Of a stretch of DNA of 64,000 nucleotides, positions 19,623 through 28,108 are shown piece after piece. Numbering within the stretch: position 1 is the stretch's first letter; every line of letters starts with the position of its first letter. Made by a program: the position numbers and the translations under genes. This stretch comes from Streptomyces sp. MNU76 (lineage in GTDB: Bacteria > Actinomycetota > Actinomycetes > Streptomycetales > Streptomycetaceae): NCBI RefSeq assembly GCF_020982545.1, contig NZ_JAJKLK010000002.1:33185-97184 (forward strand), in the 5' to 3' direction. Under the pieces are notes generated by a model. The model worked only from the letters and a program-made list of their open reading frames with translations. It was not told the origin of the DNA and did not search any database.

Positions 19623-20456
19623 TCAGCGCAGTCCGGCGAAGAGGTCGTCCTCGGGTGTGGCCGTGCCGGTGCTGTCCCGGACGCGGAGGAAGGTCTCCAT
19701 GCCCATGAACTCGCCGAACCTCTCCTTGCCCATCTTGAGGAAGAAGATGTTCTCGCCCTGACTGGCGTGCGCGGCAAGCGCGTCGAACTTCTGACCACTG
19801 AACGCGGTGGTGTCAACCCACGTGGTGATCTCGTCGTCGGGCAGCCCGATCTCGGCCGTGGCGGCGGCCTCGGCAGGATCCGGTTCGGGCATGTCCGGAT
19901 GGAACTCGCGCATGATCTCGCCGAACCGCCGCATCATCGAGCGGGGCGCCGTGGTCCAGTACACCTTCGGCGTCAGCGCGGTCATGTCCAGCGCCGCCAT
20001 CGTGATGCGGTGGGCCTGGATGTGGTCGGGGTGGCCGTAGAACCCGTTCTCGTCGTAGGTGACGACCACATCGGGCCGGTAGTGCCGCATGAGCTCCGCG
20101 AGCCGGGCCGCGCCCTCCTCCACGGGGGTCTGCCAGAAGGATCCGGGGGCGTCGTTGCTCGGCCAGCCGATCATCCCGGAGTCGGCGTAGTCCAGCGTCT
20201 CCAGATCGCTGATCTTCAGAACGTCACAGCTCGCCTCGAGTTCTCGGCGGCGCAGCAGGGCGACCGCCGCGGGATCGTGGCCGGGATCACCCGGTTTGAC
20301 GCCGCCCGGTCCGTCACCGCAACCGCCGTCGGTACACGTCACGAGAACCGTGCGGATGCCTTCCGCCGCGTACCGCGCGAGGACTCCTCCGGTTCCGGTG
20401 GCCTCGTCGTCGGGGTGAGCGTGAACGGCCATGAGCGTCAAGGGGTGGTCAGTCAT
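19623..20456 (-). CDS. PIG-L family deacetylase (mycothiol amidase/MshB-like)
   Basis: A 277-residue zinc-dependent LmbE/PIG-L enzyme that removes acyl groups from N-acylglucosamine-type substrates. The zinc ligands are in AHPDDEATG near the N-terminus and in GHPDHIQAHR near residue 147, with TYDENGFYGHPDH as the family signature. The sequence is close to mycothiol conjugate amidase (Mca) and MshB, which handle mycothiol in actinomycetes. Paralogues exist, so assignment to the mycothiol pathway is not certain. Starts at the ATG at 20456. Confidence 0.85.
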   Translation of the reverse strand: MTDHPLTLMAVHAHPDDEATGTGGVLARYAAEGIRTVLVTCTDGGCGDGPGGVKPGDPGHDPAAVALLRRRELEASCDVLKISDLETLDYADSGMIGWPSNDAPGSFWQTPVEEGAARLAELMRHYRPDVVVTYDENGFYGHPDHIQAHRITMAALDMTALTPKVYWTTAPRSMMRRFGEIMREFHPDMPEPDPAEAAATAEIGLPDDEITTWVDTTAFSGQKFDALAAHASQGENIFFLKMGKERFGEFMGMETFLRVRDSTGTATPEDDLFAGLR

Positions 20457-20638
20457 GCAACAGCCCTTCTGCGGAAGTACGTGTCGGTCTCAGCGCGCGG
20501 TGAGGACTTCGCGCGCACGGAGTTCGGATCGCGAGGGAGCGGACAGACGGACCGGTGATCCCCGCGCTCCCCGCCCCTCTGCCGGTGCAACCGGCTCGCC
20601 GGACGCGCTGTTCCCGGCGAGACCGCTTGATTCGCCGG

Positions 20639-22744
20639 TCAGGGCCGGCTTTCCGCAGGCAGGCAGTCCCCGGAGGTGAAAAGCTGGGGCCAGGCGCTGT
20701 TCCCCTGGTACGCGGCGACGGTCCAGTGGGTGTAGTTCCAGCGCTTGTCGCGCTTGTACTCGGCGAGCAGCCTGGGGCAGGCGATTCTGGTGACGACGTC
20801 CTGGAAGTGGGACTGCTGGGCGCGGCCGGAGAGCACCCCGGAGCCGTCCAGGGCCCACACGTACACCATCTTGTCGACGGGATCGAAACCGAGGGTGATC
20901 GCGTCGTCGTGGTCGAAGGGCTCCAGGCCGTGGCCCTCGGCGACGCGCGTGTCCCAGGCGGCGGTGATCGCTTCGACCGTGTCACCGGCGACACGGATCT
21001 CGTCCGCGTCGGCGCTGGGCAGCTCGGCGGTGACGATGCCCTCGTCCGTGCCCTGGCGCTGTCCGGCCTCCTCGCTGTAGCAGCCGGTGGTGGCTCTGCC
21101 GAAGCCTAGGATCGTGGCCTCGTCCTGGCCGTCGTGGTCCTTCCAGTAGACGGAGAACCTGCCGTACGGCCAGCTGCTCGGCGCGTCCTTGAGCCGGTGG
21201 GCCAGGGTGGTGCAGGCGGCCATCTCGCTCGCCCGCCGGAAGACCTCCTTGTAGTCGTCGGTGAGGGTGGAGATCGGGCCTCCGGTGACCATCACCGTCT
21301 GCGCCCGGCGGTTGAAGGTGACCGTGGGTTTCATGAACGACATGTCCTTCGTGGTGAGCATGGCGGTCACCTCGTCGACGATGTCGGCCGCGGCCTCCCG
21401 CTCCTCCGCGCCGGTGGCGTACCGGCTCGCGCCCCACTCGCCGGGGACGGGCTGGGCCTCGTCGTCCGCGCGGGTGAAGGCGGGATCGGCCACCCCGGCG
21501 AGCGGGTCGGCCGGGACGGGCACGGCACGTGGGTCGGTGGCCGCCGGGCCGGTCCCCTCCGCGTCGGACACGGCGGAGGGTGACCGGCCGGCTCCCGCAC
21601 CTGAGCCGCCGGTGCCCCTGGAGGTCGTCGAGGCCGTCGCTCCGGCACCGTCCGCCGAATCCGTGCCGCTCCCGTCCCGGCTGAAGGCCAGTACGCCGCC
21701 GACGGTCGCGCCGACGACGGCCGCCGCGACCAGGACAGCGACAACGGCCCGGCGTCGGGAGGGCTTTGCCGGAGGGCCGGGTGCCGGTACGGGCCAGGAC
21801 GGGTCGTCGGGGACCGGTACGGACCACAGCGCGGTGACCAACTCGCCGACCGACAGGAGAGCGTCACCCTCTTCCGCCGCCCTGTCGCCGGCGAGCAGCT
21901 GAGTGGACTCCGCGGCCAGCAGCCGCGCGCAGGCGTCAGCGGCCCCGGCGGCGTCCGGCCGCTCGGCGGGTTCCTTGGCGAGGGCCTTCTCCAGGATCTG
22001 CCTGAGCGCGTCGGGGACACCGTCGAGATCCGGCTCGCCGGACAGGACACGGTAGGCCACCGCCTCGGGAGCGCCGCTGCCGAACGGGAGCCGGCCGGTC
22101 GCCGCGTGGGCCACCAGCGCGCCCCAGGCGAACAGGTCGCCCTCGGCCGCGGTGACGCCGCCGCGGTAGTGCTCGGGGCTGATCCAGCCAGGGGTGCCGG
22201 TCAGGATGCCGGTCCTCGTGACGCTGGTGCCGTCGGCGGCGTGCGCGATGCCGAAGTCCAGGACGCGGGGGCCGGCCGGGGTCAGCAGCACGTTCTGCGG
22301 TTTGACGTCCCGGTGCACGACGCCGGCGGCGTGGATCGCCGCGAGGGCCTGTGCGGTGCCGGTGGCGAAGGCGTACAACGTGCCCTCGCTCAGCGGTCCG
22401 TGGGCGGCCAGATGCTGGGCCAGGGTGGGGCCCGGGGCGTAGGCGGTCGCCAGCCAGGGGGCGTCGGCATCGGGGTCGGCCGCGAGGAGCGGCAGCAGGA
22501 ACGGGCCCTGGACCAGGGCGGAGAGCCGTACCTCACGGCGGAACCGAGCCCGGAACTCCGGATCCCCCGCCTGCACGGGGTGGATCACCTTCACCGCCAC
22601 CCGGGCGCCGTCGTCCGTGAGCGCGGCGTACACGGTTCCCATGCCGCCCGCACCGAGTCGGCCGACCACGCGGTACGGGCCGACACGGGAGGGATCACCC
22701 GGGCGAGCGGGCTGTATCCGCCCGACCGGTCCAGCAGCGCTCAC
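20639..22744 (-). CDS. transmembrane serine/threonine protein kinase
   Basis: A 701-residue PknB-type receptor kinase. The kinase domain has the Gly loop GAGGMG (31-36), the ATP-binding Lys52, HRDVKPQN (144-151) and DFG (163-165), and the activation end GTPGWISPEHY, so it should be active. One transmembrane helix (about 333-355) follows a Pro-rich linker. The ~340-residue outside part starts with a Ser/Thr/Gly-rich stretch and ends in a domain with paired cysteines (MAACTTL, TTGCYSEE, RIACPRL, SGDCLPAE); it has no PASTA repeats and I do not recognise it. The GTG at 22744 is the best in-frame start but lacks a strong ribosome site. Confidence 0.9.
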   Translation of the reverse strand: MSAAGPVGRIQPARPGDPSRVGPYRVVGRLGAGGMGTVYAALTDDGARVAVKVIHPVQAGDPEFRARFRREVRLSALVQGPFLLPLLAADPDADAPWLATAYAPGPTLAQHLAAHGPLSEGTLYAFATGTAQALAAIHAAGVVHRDVKPQNVLLTPAGPRVLDFGIAHAADGTSVTRTGILTGTPGWISPEHYRGGVTAAEGDLFAWGALVAHAATGRLPFGSGAPEAVAYRVLSGEPDLDGVPDALRQILEKALAKEPAERPDAAGAADACARLLAAESTQLLAGDRAAEEGDALLSVGELVTALWSVPVPDDPSWPVPAPGPPAKPSRRRAVVAVLVAAAVVGATVGGVLAFSRDGSGTDSADGAGATASTTSRGTGGSGAGAGRSPSAVSDAEGTGPAATDPRAVPVPADPLAGVADPAFTRADDEAQPVPGEWGASRYATGAEEREAAADIVDEVTAMLTTKDMSFMKPTVTFNRRAQTVMVTGGPISTLTDDYKEVFRRASEMAACTTLAHRLKDAPSSWPYGRFSVYWKDHDGQDEATILGFGRATTGCYSEEAGQRQGTDEGIVTAELPSADADEIRVAGDTVEAITAAWDTRVAEGHGLEPFDHDDAITLGFDPVDKMVYVWALDGSGVLSGRAQQSHFQDVVTRIACPRLLAEYKRDKRWNYTHWTVAAYQGNSAWPQLFTSGDCLPAESRP

Positions 22745-23137
22745 AGACAGTCCGATCGGTCGTGCGGGAGACGTTCGAGGCTGGATGATATCCGGCCGTG
22801 CACATCGGACAGCTGTCGTTCTCCGGCGTGATGGCGGCGCTCCCCATGGACCTCGCCCCTGGGACGTCTGGACCGCCGACCGCCCCCGGCTCATCCGGTG
22901 CACTCGCGAAACCCGCTCCGACCCACTCCGCTCCAGGGATCGTGGAGAAGAGCCCACAGGGGTCGTGAAGATGAACTCAGGTGCGGTGCAGAGCTGTTGC
23001 ACCCGTGCTGAAGATTGCCCCCGAGGCCCGGAGCATGACCACAGCACGGAGCCCCGGCCAACGTCGTCCGGCCCGGCGAACGAGCGTACGCGGCGGGAAA
23101 GTCGGGTCCTGCGGACGCCTGCCGGGCTACGGCACGG
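22745..23137. other. spacer between kinase and thioesterase, no gene seen
   Basis: About 390 bases with mixed composition and no protein-like frame on either strand. The promoter of the kinase presumably lies near 22750-22850. Confidence 0.4.
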
Positions 23138-23635
23138 CTACGAACTGGGCGGGACGGGGAACACCATGCAGCTGCTGGTGGCGTGGGCCAGCAGCCGGTC
23201 CTCGGAGTCGCGGAGCTCGGCCTGGGCCAGGGCGGTGCGGCGGCCGCTGTTGAGGACGGTGCCGATCGCGCGGACCTTGCCGGTGTCGACGGTGACCGGG
23301 CGCAGGAACTTCAGGGTCAGATCGAGCGAGGTGTAGCCCATGCCCCGCGGCAGCACGGACTGCACCGCGCAGCCGGCCGCCGAGTCCAGCAGGGTGGCGT
23401 ACACCCCGCCGTGGACGCTCCCGATCGGGTTGTAGTGCTCCTCGCCCGGCACCAGGACGAAGACCACCCGGCCGTGCTCGGCCTCCTCCAGGGTGAAGCC
23501 CAAGGTGGCGGCCACCGGAGGAGTGGGCAGCCGCCCGGCGAGCATCTCCCGGAGGAAGTCGAGTCCGTTGTGGTCACCGACGGCTCGGGCGGAGACGGTG
23601 GGGTCCTCCCACGCGAACGTACGTGACCTGCGCAT
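23138..23635 (-). CDS. PaaI-type hotdog thioesterase
   Basis: A 165-residue hotdog-fold acyl-CoA thioesterase of the PaaI family. The signature HYNPIGSVHGGVYATLLDSAAGCAV (in pieces: NPIGSVHGG, LLDSAAGCAV) holds the catalytic Asp region, and YTSLDLTLKFLRPV is the second strand motif. Such enzymes free stalled CoA thioesters. The ATG at 23635 follows GAGTGGAA. It is transcribed away from the HxlR regulator at 23725, and the dyad between them suggests control by that regulator. Confidence 0.85.
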   Translation of the reverse strand: MRRSRTFAWEDPTVSARAVGDHNGLDFLREMLAGRLPTPPVAATLGFTLEEAEHGRVVFVLVPGEEHYNPIGSVHGGVYATLLDSAAGCAVQSVLPRGMGYTSLDLTLKFLRPVTVDTGKVRAIGTVLNSGRRTALAQAELRDSEDRLLAHATSSCMVFPVPPSS

Positions 23636-23650
23636 TTCCACTCCCGAAGT

Positions 23651-23677
23651 AGCTGGCTTCTCCAAATGAAGCTAGCT
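23651..23677. promoter_or_regulatory. dyad operator between the thioesterase and HxlR genes
   Basis: AGCTGGCTTC (23651-23660) and GAAGCTAGCT (23668-23677) form a 10-bp dyad with one mismatch around a 7-base spacer. It lies in the 89-base divergent intergenic region, close to the thioesterase start. The HxlR protein encoded next door is the natural candidate ligand. Confidence 0.55.
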
Positions 23678-23724
23678 GGGCACGCATCTGGCTGTCAATC
23701 GCGAAGTCAGCCTAGGATGAGCAC

Positions 23725-24240
23725 ATGAGGTGGCTGGAGACGAGCGCGGAGAACTGCACGGTCCACCGGACGCTGGATCTGGTCGGCGAGAAGTGGTCGT
23801 TGCTGCTGCTGCGGGACGCCATGAACGGCGTACGGCGTTTCGACGACTTCCGGCGCCACGTCGGGCTGTCCGAGGCCGTCCTCGCGGACCGGCTGCGCAA
23901 GCTGGTCGCGGCCGGGATCCTGGAGACCGTCGCCTACCGCGAGCCCGGCAGCCGCACCCGGCGCGAGTACCGGCTCACGCGCAAGGGCTGGGACCTGTGG
24001 CCCGCGATGATCGCACTCAAGCAGTGGGGCGACCGGTACACGGCCGACCCCGAGGGGCCGCCTCTGGAGGTGAGTCACGCGGACTGCGGCGACACCGTCC
24101 GGGCGGTGGTCGTCTGCGAGAAGGGCCACGGACCGCTGACCCCGCGGGACGCCCGTGCCCGTCCCGGCCCCTCGGCGCGGTTCCTCGCCGGGGCAGATGT
24201 CCGAGGTGACGAGACCCGGCCCGCTACGGACCGGGCCTGA
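23725..24240 (+). CDS. HxlR-family transcriptional regulator
   Basis: A 171-residue winged-helix regulator. The HxlR hallmark NCTVHRTLDLVGEKWSLLLLRDAMNGVRRFDDFRRHVG (seen as CTVHRTLDLVGEKWSLLLLR and RRFDDF) is followed by LADRLRKLVAAGILE and YRLTRKGWDLWP. The Cys near the N-terminus is the residue sensed by redox-responsive members. A Pro/Arg-rich tail of ~35 residues follows the domain. TAGGAT ends 6 bases before the ATG with no ribosome site, so the mRNA is probably leaderless. It likely controls itself and the divergent thioesterase. Confidence 0.9.
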   Translation: MRWLETSAENCTVHRTLDLVGEKWSLLLLRDAMNGVRRFDDFRRHVGLSEAVLADRLRKLVAAGILETVAYREPGSRTRREYRLTRKGWDLWPAMIALKQWGDRYTADPEGPPLEVSHADCGDTVRAVVVCEKGHGPLTPRDARARPGPSARFLAGADVRGDETRPATDRA

Positions 24241-24355
24241 CCGTCTTCGTCGCCGGTCGGGATCCTCACCATCCTGGCGATCACCGCACTGCACGGAACC
24301 ATCGCCACCGACCGGCACGGAGATGGGTACGCCCTCCTCGCGATGCTCTGACGGG

Positions 24356-25162
24356 TCAGGGCTTGACGTAGGTGCAGATGGCGAGCGGCGAGTCCAGGGA
24401 GTACGGGGCCGCGTCAGCGGGCCAGTCGCCGAAGCGGCTCTCGGGGACGAGGCCGGCGGCGCGGGCGTAGGTGTCCATCTCCTCCGGGTCGGTCAGTCGG
24501 GAGACCTCGGTGCCGACACGGGTGGTGCCGTCGGCCTCGTACCAGACGTGCGAGAGATGCCAAAGCGATCCCTCCGGCAGGAGGACCGAGTGGCTCTGCA
24601 GGCCGGTGCCCGGCTCCGGATAGGGCCAGAAGTACGTGGCGCGGGCGCTGCCCTCGTGCAGGGCGAGGATGGCCGGCTTGTTGTGGGTCTCGATCACCAG
24701 CCTGCCGCCGGGGGCCAGCAGTTCGGCCGCGCGACGCACCGCCAGCAGCTGCTTCTCGGGGCTGAGCAGCATCGACAGGGTCGCGCAGATGCAGTACACC
24801 AGCCCCACGGTGCGGTCCGCGGTGTAGACGCAGATGTCGCCGTGTACGGGCTCGACGGGGGTGTCGTCGGCCAGGTCGCGGCGCAGCACGTCGAGCATCT
24901 CGGGGGAGGAGTCCACCCCGGTGACCGGCCCGACGTGGCGCGACAACGGGAGCGCTATCCGACCCGTTCCGACACCGAACTCGACGGTGCCCAGGGCCGG
25001 ATCGGGATGCAGCGAGACCAGGCGCTCCACCTCGTCGACGACGGACTCGTCGTCGGGGAACAGCCGGTGGTACCAGTCGCCGAACTGCCGGCCGTAGCCG
25101 ATGTCTTCGATGATGGCGCTCGACGTGGCGCCGGGCGCGGGGGATGTCGTGCTGGTGCTCAT
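24356..25162 (-). CDS. SAM-dependent methyltransferase of the peptide cluster
   Basis: A 268-residue class I methyltransferase with motif I EFGVGTGRIALPLSR (about 61-75), acidic VTGVDSSPEML and a LLAPGGRLVIETHNK strand. The N-terminus (about 20-40: DIGYGRQFGDWYHRLFP) resembles methyltransferases of natural-product clusters. Its ATG overlaps the stop of the 63-residue membrane gene (ATGA), making it the last gene of the peptide operon that starts at 30496. It could methylate the peptide or a processing product; the target is not known. Confidence 0.85.
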   Translation of the reverse strand: MSTSTTSPAPGATSSAIIEDIGYGRQFGDWYHRLFPDDESVVDEVERLVSLHPDPALGTVEFGVGTGRIALPLSRHVGPVTGVDSSPEMLDVLRRDLADDTPVEPVHGDICVYTADRTVGLVYCICATLSMLLSPEKQLLAVRRAAELLAPGGRLVIETHNKPAILALHEGSARATYFWPYPEPGTGLQSHSVLLPEGSLWHLSHVWYEADGTTRVGTEVSRLTDPEEMDTYARAAGLVPESRFGDWPADAAPYSLDSPLAICTYVKP

Positions 25163-25350
25163 GGGTGCTGCCTCCGCTTCTTGGACGGGGTGTGCCTCGG
25201 GTGGGTGGTGCTTCTGGCCTGGGAGCAGGCACCCCACAGCACCACGAGGGCGACGCCGATGACGGCGGGGGTGCTGACGGCCTGGGTGGCGATGAGGAAG
25301 CCGACGAGGCCGAGGGCTACCACGGACGGGATGAGCAGAAAGTCGTTCAT
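25159..25350 (-). CDS. 63-residue two-helix membrane protein
   Basis: A very small protein with two hydrophobic helices (about 3-22 and 26-42) and a strongly basic C-terminal tail (PSKKRRQHP). AGGAGAAG sits 7 bases before the ATG, and the gene overlaps the methyltransferase start by 4 bases, so it is a real, coupled gene. No family is recognised. Because it lies between the exporter and the methyltransferase, an immunity or exporter-accessory role is possible but unproven. Confidence 0.7.
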   Translation of the reverse strand: MNDFLLIPSVVALGLVGFLIATQAVSTPAVIGVALVVLWGACSQARSTTHPRHTPSKKRRQHP

Positions 25351-25436
25351 GGACTTCTCCTGTCGGGATGATCGGGACGTCTTCTCCTGTCGGAGGTGAA
25401 GGCGGGTGTGCCGCCCTGTCGTTCGGTGGATGTGGA

Positions 25437-27323
25437 TCAGGACGCCAGGTCGCTGAGTTCCTGGAGCCGGGCGAGCCGGCGGTAGAGGTCGCTGCGCCGG
25501 TGGAGTTCGTCGTGGGTGCCGACGGCGTGCACCCGTCCCTGGTCGAGCACGATGATCTGCTGGGCCTCGGTGACGGTGGACAGGCGGTGGGCGATGGCGA
25601 TGACCGCACAGAAGTCGGAGATCATGGTGATGCTGTCGCGCAGCGCGTTCTCCGATTCGGTGTCGAGGTTGGCGGTGGCCTCGTCCAGCAGCAGGAACCG
25701 GGGCGTCTGCAGCAACGTACGGGCGATGGCGAGGCGTTGCCGCTGACCGCCCGACAGGCCGGCGCCGCGATCGCCGAGGTTGGTGTCGAGTCCGTGGGGC
25801 AGCGCGTTGATCACCTCGGTCAGGTTGGCCATGCGCAGCGCCTCGGCGATGTCCTTGTCCCCGGCGTCCGGTGCGCTGTAGGTGAGGTTCTCCCGGACGG
25901 TGCCGCGCAACAGTGTGTGGTCCTGGTCGACGTAGCCGACGATGGACCGCAGCTTGTTGAGTGGCATGTCGATGATGTCCGTGCCGTCGATGCGGATCGC
26001 ACCGGACACCGGGTCGAAGAGCCGCTCGATCAGTTGGAAGACGGTGGACTTGCCAGCGCCGGAGGGGCCGACGATGGCGGTCAGTCCCTCGGACGGCACG
26101 GTGAAGGAGACCCCGTCGAGGACGGACGTGTTGCTGCCGGGATAGGAGAACCGGACGCCGTCCAAGGTGAGTCCGGGTTCGTACCCCAGCCCGAACGGGC
26201 GGGCGGCACGCGGCCGTTCGGCCGGGCGGCTGCTGTCCGGATCCGTCTCGACCTCGATCTTGCCGAGCTCCGCGAGCCGCTCCACCGACGCTCGGCCGAT
26301 CTGGAACTGCGCGATCGACTCGAACAAGTCCAGCAACGGCGCCACCAGGTAGAAGAGGTAGAGGATGAACGCCGTCAGAGCGGCGGTGGTCATCGCCCCG
26401 GTGGTGGTGCGGGCCGCACCCAGAGCGATGACGACCGTCAGGGCGAGCTGGGTGCCGATGCTCATGGTCGGGTCCAGCAGCGACGACATCACCGTCACCC
26501 TGATCCCCGACTTCCGGACCTGCCGGGCGATGGTCGCGATCTCCTCGGTCTCCCGGGCCTCGGCCCGGGATGCCTTCACGGTGGGCATCGCTCCCAGTAC
26601 CCGCAGCAGGGCGGAGCCGAAGGCGCCCAAGTCGGCCTGGTTGCGCACTGACACCCTCCGCACCCCGCTCGCCAGCCAGAGCGAGACGACGCTGGTCGCG
26701 CCGAGGCAGGCCAGGGTGGCGGCCAGCAGCACGGTGTCGATCCAGGCCATCAGGGCGATCCCGCCGATGACCAGGAAGCTGTTGTTGAGGATGCTGTCGA
26801 TCGCGTGTGTCATGGTGGAGCGGGCGAGAATGGTGTCGCTGACCATCCGGGAGAACACATCGCCCTGTCGCAGGCCGCTGTACGCCCTGAACCGGGAGCG
26901 CAGCAGACGCGAGGTCAGTGTCCGGCGGATGTCGTAGACGATGTTTTCCCCGGCCAGCCCGATGGCGTACGAGTGGAGCGCGTTCAGGGTGGCGTCGGCG
27001 ATGAACAGTGCCGCGCCCACCATGATCGGGCCGGTCAACGAGCGCCCTTTGCCGACGGTGTCGACCAGGAGGCCGATGGCCGCGGGCTGGGCCAGGGACG
27101 TCGCGGCGCTCAGCAGGCCGAGGAGGATTCCGAGCAGGACCAGGCGGCGGTGCCGGCCCATGGCCCGCCAGGGGTTCGCTCCCTTGCCCCACAGCAGGTG
27201 CAGATTGAGCTCGGGAACCGCCCGGTGCGTGGCTCCACGCCCGCCACCAGGCTCCTTCTCCAGGTTCACCGGCGGGTCCTGGGGGCGTGTGTGGCGGCCT
27301 CGGCCGGCCGGCGGGTCACTCAT
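25437..27323 (-). CDS. ABC exporter, fused permease and ATPase
   Basis: A 628-residue half-transporter of the peptide/lipid export type. Six membrane helices span about residues 58-345. The ATPase has Walker A GPSGAGKST (419-427), signature LSGGQ (523-527), Walker B FLLLDE (543-548) and the H-loop AHRLS. There is no N-terminal C39 peptidase domain, so leader removal, if any, is done elsewhere. The first ~45 residues are polar, Pro/Gly-rich and unusual. It sits inside the peptide operon and probably exports the mature product or confers self-protection. Confidence 0.92.
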   Translation of the reverse strand: MSDPPAGRGRHTRPQDPPVNLEKEPGGGRGATHRAVPELNLHLLWGKGANPWRAMGRHRRLVLLGILLGLLSAATSLAQPAAIGLLVDTVGKGRSLTGPIMVGAALFIADATLNALHSYAIGLAGENIVYDIRRTLTSRLLRSRFRAYSGLRQGDVFSRMVSDTILARSTMTHAIDSILNNSFLVIGGIALMAWIDTVLLAATLACLGATSVVSLWLASGVRRVSVRNQADLGAFGSALLRVLGAMPTVKASRAEARETEEIATIARQVRKSGIRVTVMSSLLDPTMSIGTQLALTVVIALGAARTTTGAMTTAALTAFILYLFYLVAPLLDLFESIAQFQIGRASVERLAELGKIEVETDPDSSRPAERPRAARPFGLGYEPGLTLDGVRFSYPGSNTSVLDGVSFTVPSEGLTAIVGPSGAGKSTVFQLIERLFDPVSGAIRIDGTDIIDMPLNKLRSIVGYVDQDHTLLRGTVRENLTYSAPDAGDKDIAEALRMANLTEVINALPHGLDTNLGDRGAGLSGGQRQRLAIARTLLQTPRFLLLDEATANLDTESENALRDSITMISDFCAVIAIAHRLSTVTEAQQIIVLDQGRVHAVGTHDELHRRSDLYRRLARLQELSDLAS

Positions 27324-27362
27324 CCCGCGCCCCCGGCCCCGCGACGGCGACCGGCCCCAGGT

Positions 27363-27488
27363 TCACTGGTGCTCCCTCCCGGCCTCTTTCTCTTGCGCGC
27401 GGGCCCTGGCGTACCGCACGACTCCGCTGATCAGGCCGGCCGTGAAGATCAGGATCGCGAGGAGGGCATAGGGGTTTGAAATGTCCAT
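27363..27488 (-). CDS. 41-residue single-helix membrane peptide
   Basis: A tiny protein: a short start MDISNPY, a hydrophobic helix (ALLAILIFTAGLISGVV) and a charged tail (RYARARAQEKEAGREHQ). AAAGG lies 8 bases before the ATG, and it begins two bases after the stop of the NWKFFAPNP gene, so it is in the operon. The size and topology fit an immunity peptide, a regulator of the exporter, or a second bioactive peptide; none can be proven here. Confidence 0.65.
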   Translation of the reverse strand: MDISNPYALLAILIFTAGLISGVVRYARARAQEKEAGREHQ

Positions 27489-27490
27489 GA

Positions 27491-28108
27491 TTATACCTTT
27501 GTGAGAGTCTTGGCCGGGGACCGCGTCAGCGGGGTGCCGGGGGCCTGTGGGTCGAGGGGGATGAACGGGGAGACGAACACCAGATTGGGACGGTGGCGCG
27601 TGTCGTAGCCGGTGGCATGGGCCAGGGCGAACTGGAAGCCCCGGACCTCGCCCACGGGGCCCCGGGACCTGATGAGGACGCGTAGGTGCTCGGTGATCAA
27701 CCGGTAGCCGGGCACCTGGGAGGCGGCCGCGAAGCCGCCGAACTCGAGGATCGGGAGGATGTCGGAGCACGCGTCGAAGACCGACTTGTCCGCGCGGCGG
27801 GTGGGGAACCACACGATGTGCTGGGGCTTGCGCGTCTCGGCGGCGAACGAGTCCTGCCACGGTGAGGCGTCGCCGTCCGCGTCCACCGTGCGGTACAGGA
27901 AGTGGCTGTCGTGCATGCAGGGGTTGGGGGCGAAGAACTTCCAGTTCGGCACCAGGGACAAGGTGTCCTTCGAACGGAACCGGGAGAAGAGTTCGATGGG
28001 GTGCTGGCCCGCGAGGGTGACGGCCAGCATGGCCGCCCCGGCGATCCGCCAGGCCGCGCCTTCGCCGGTGAACGGGTTCTTCAGAGGGGAACGTCGAAGG
28101 GTGGTCAT
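27491..28108 (-). CDS. membrane-anchored NWKFFAPNP-motif protein (SdpA/DUF5819-like)
   Basis: A 205-residue protein with one N-terminal membrane helix (about 18-35) and an outside domain carrying NWKFFAPNP (55-63) followed by HDSHFLYRTVDADG. The FFAPNP motif is seen in DUF5819 proteins, which sit beside HTTM membrane proteins, and recalls the SdpA partner of SdpB in Bacillus. The start ATG overlaps the stop of the HTTM-hydrolase gene by 4 bases (ATGA), so the two products are made together and probably act together. The reaction is unknown; SdpA/SdpB are needed to mature the SDP toxin, which is the basis for the analogy. Confidence 0.7.
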   Translation of the reverse strand: MTTLRRSPLKNPFTGEGAAWRIAGAAMLAVTLAGQHPIELFSRFRSKDTLSLVPNWKFFAPNPCMHDSHFLYRTVDADGDASPWQDSFAAETRKPQHIVWFPTRRADKSVFDACSDILPILEFGGFAAASQVPGYRLITEHLRVLIRSRGPVGEVRGFQFALAHATGYDTRHRPNLVFVSPFIPLDPQAPGTPLTRSPAKTLTKV

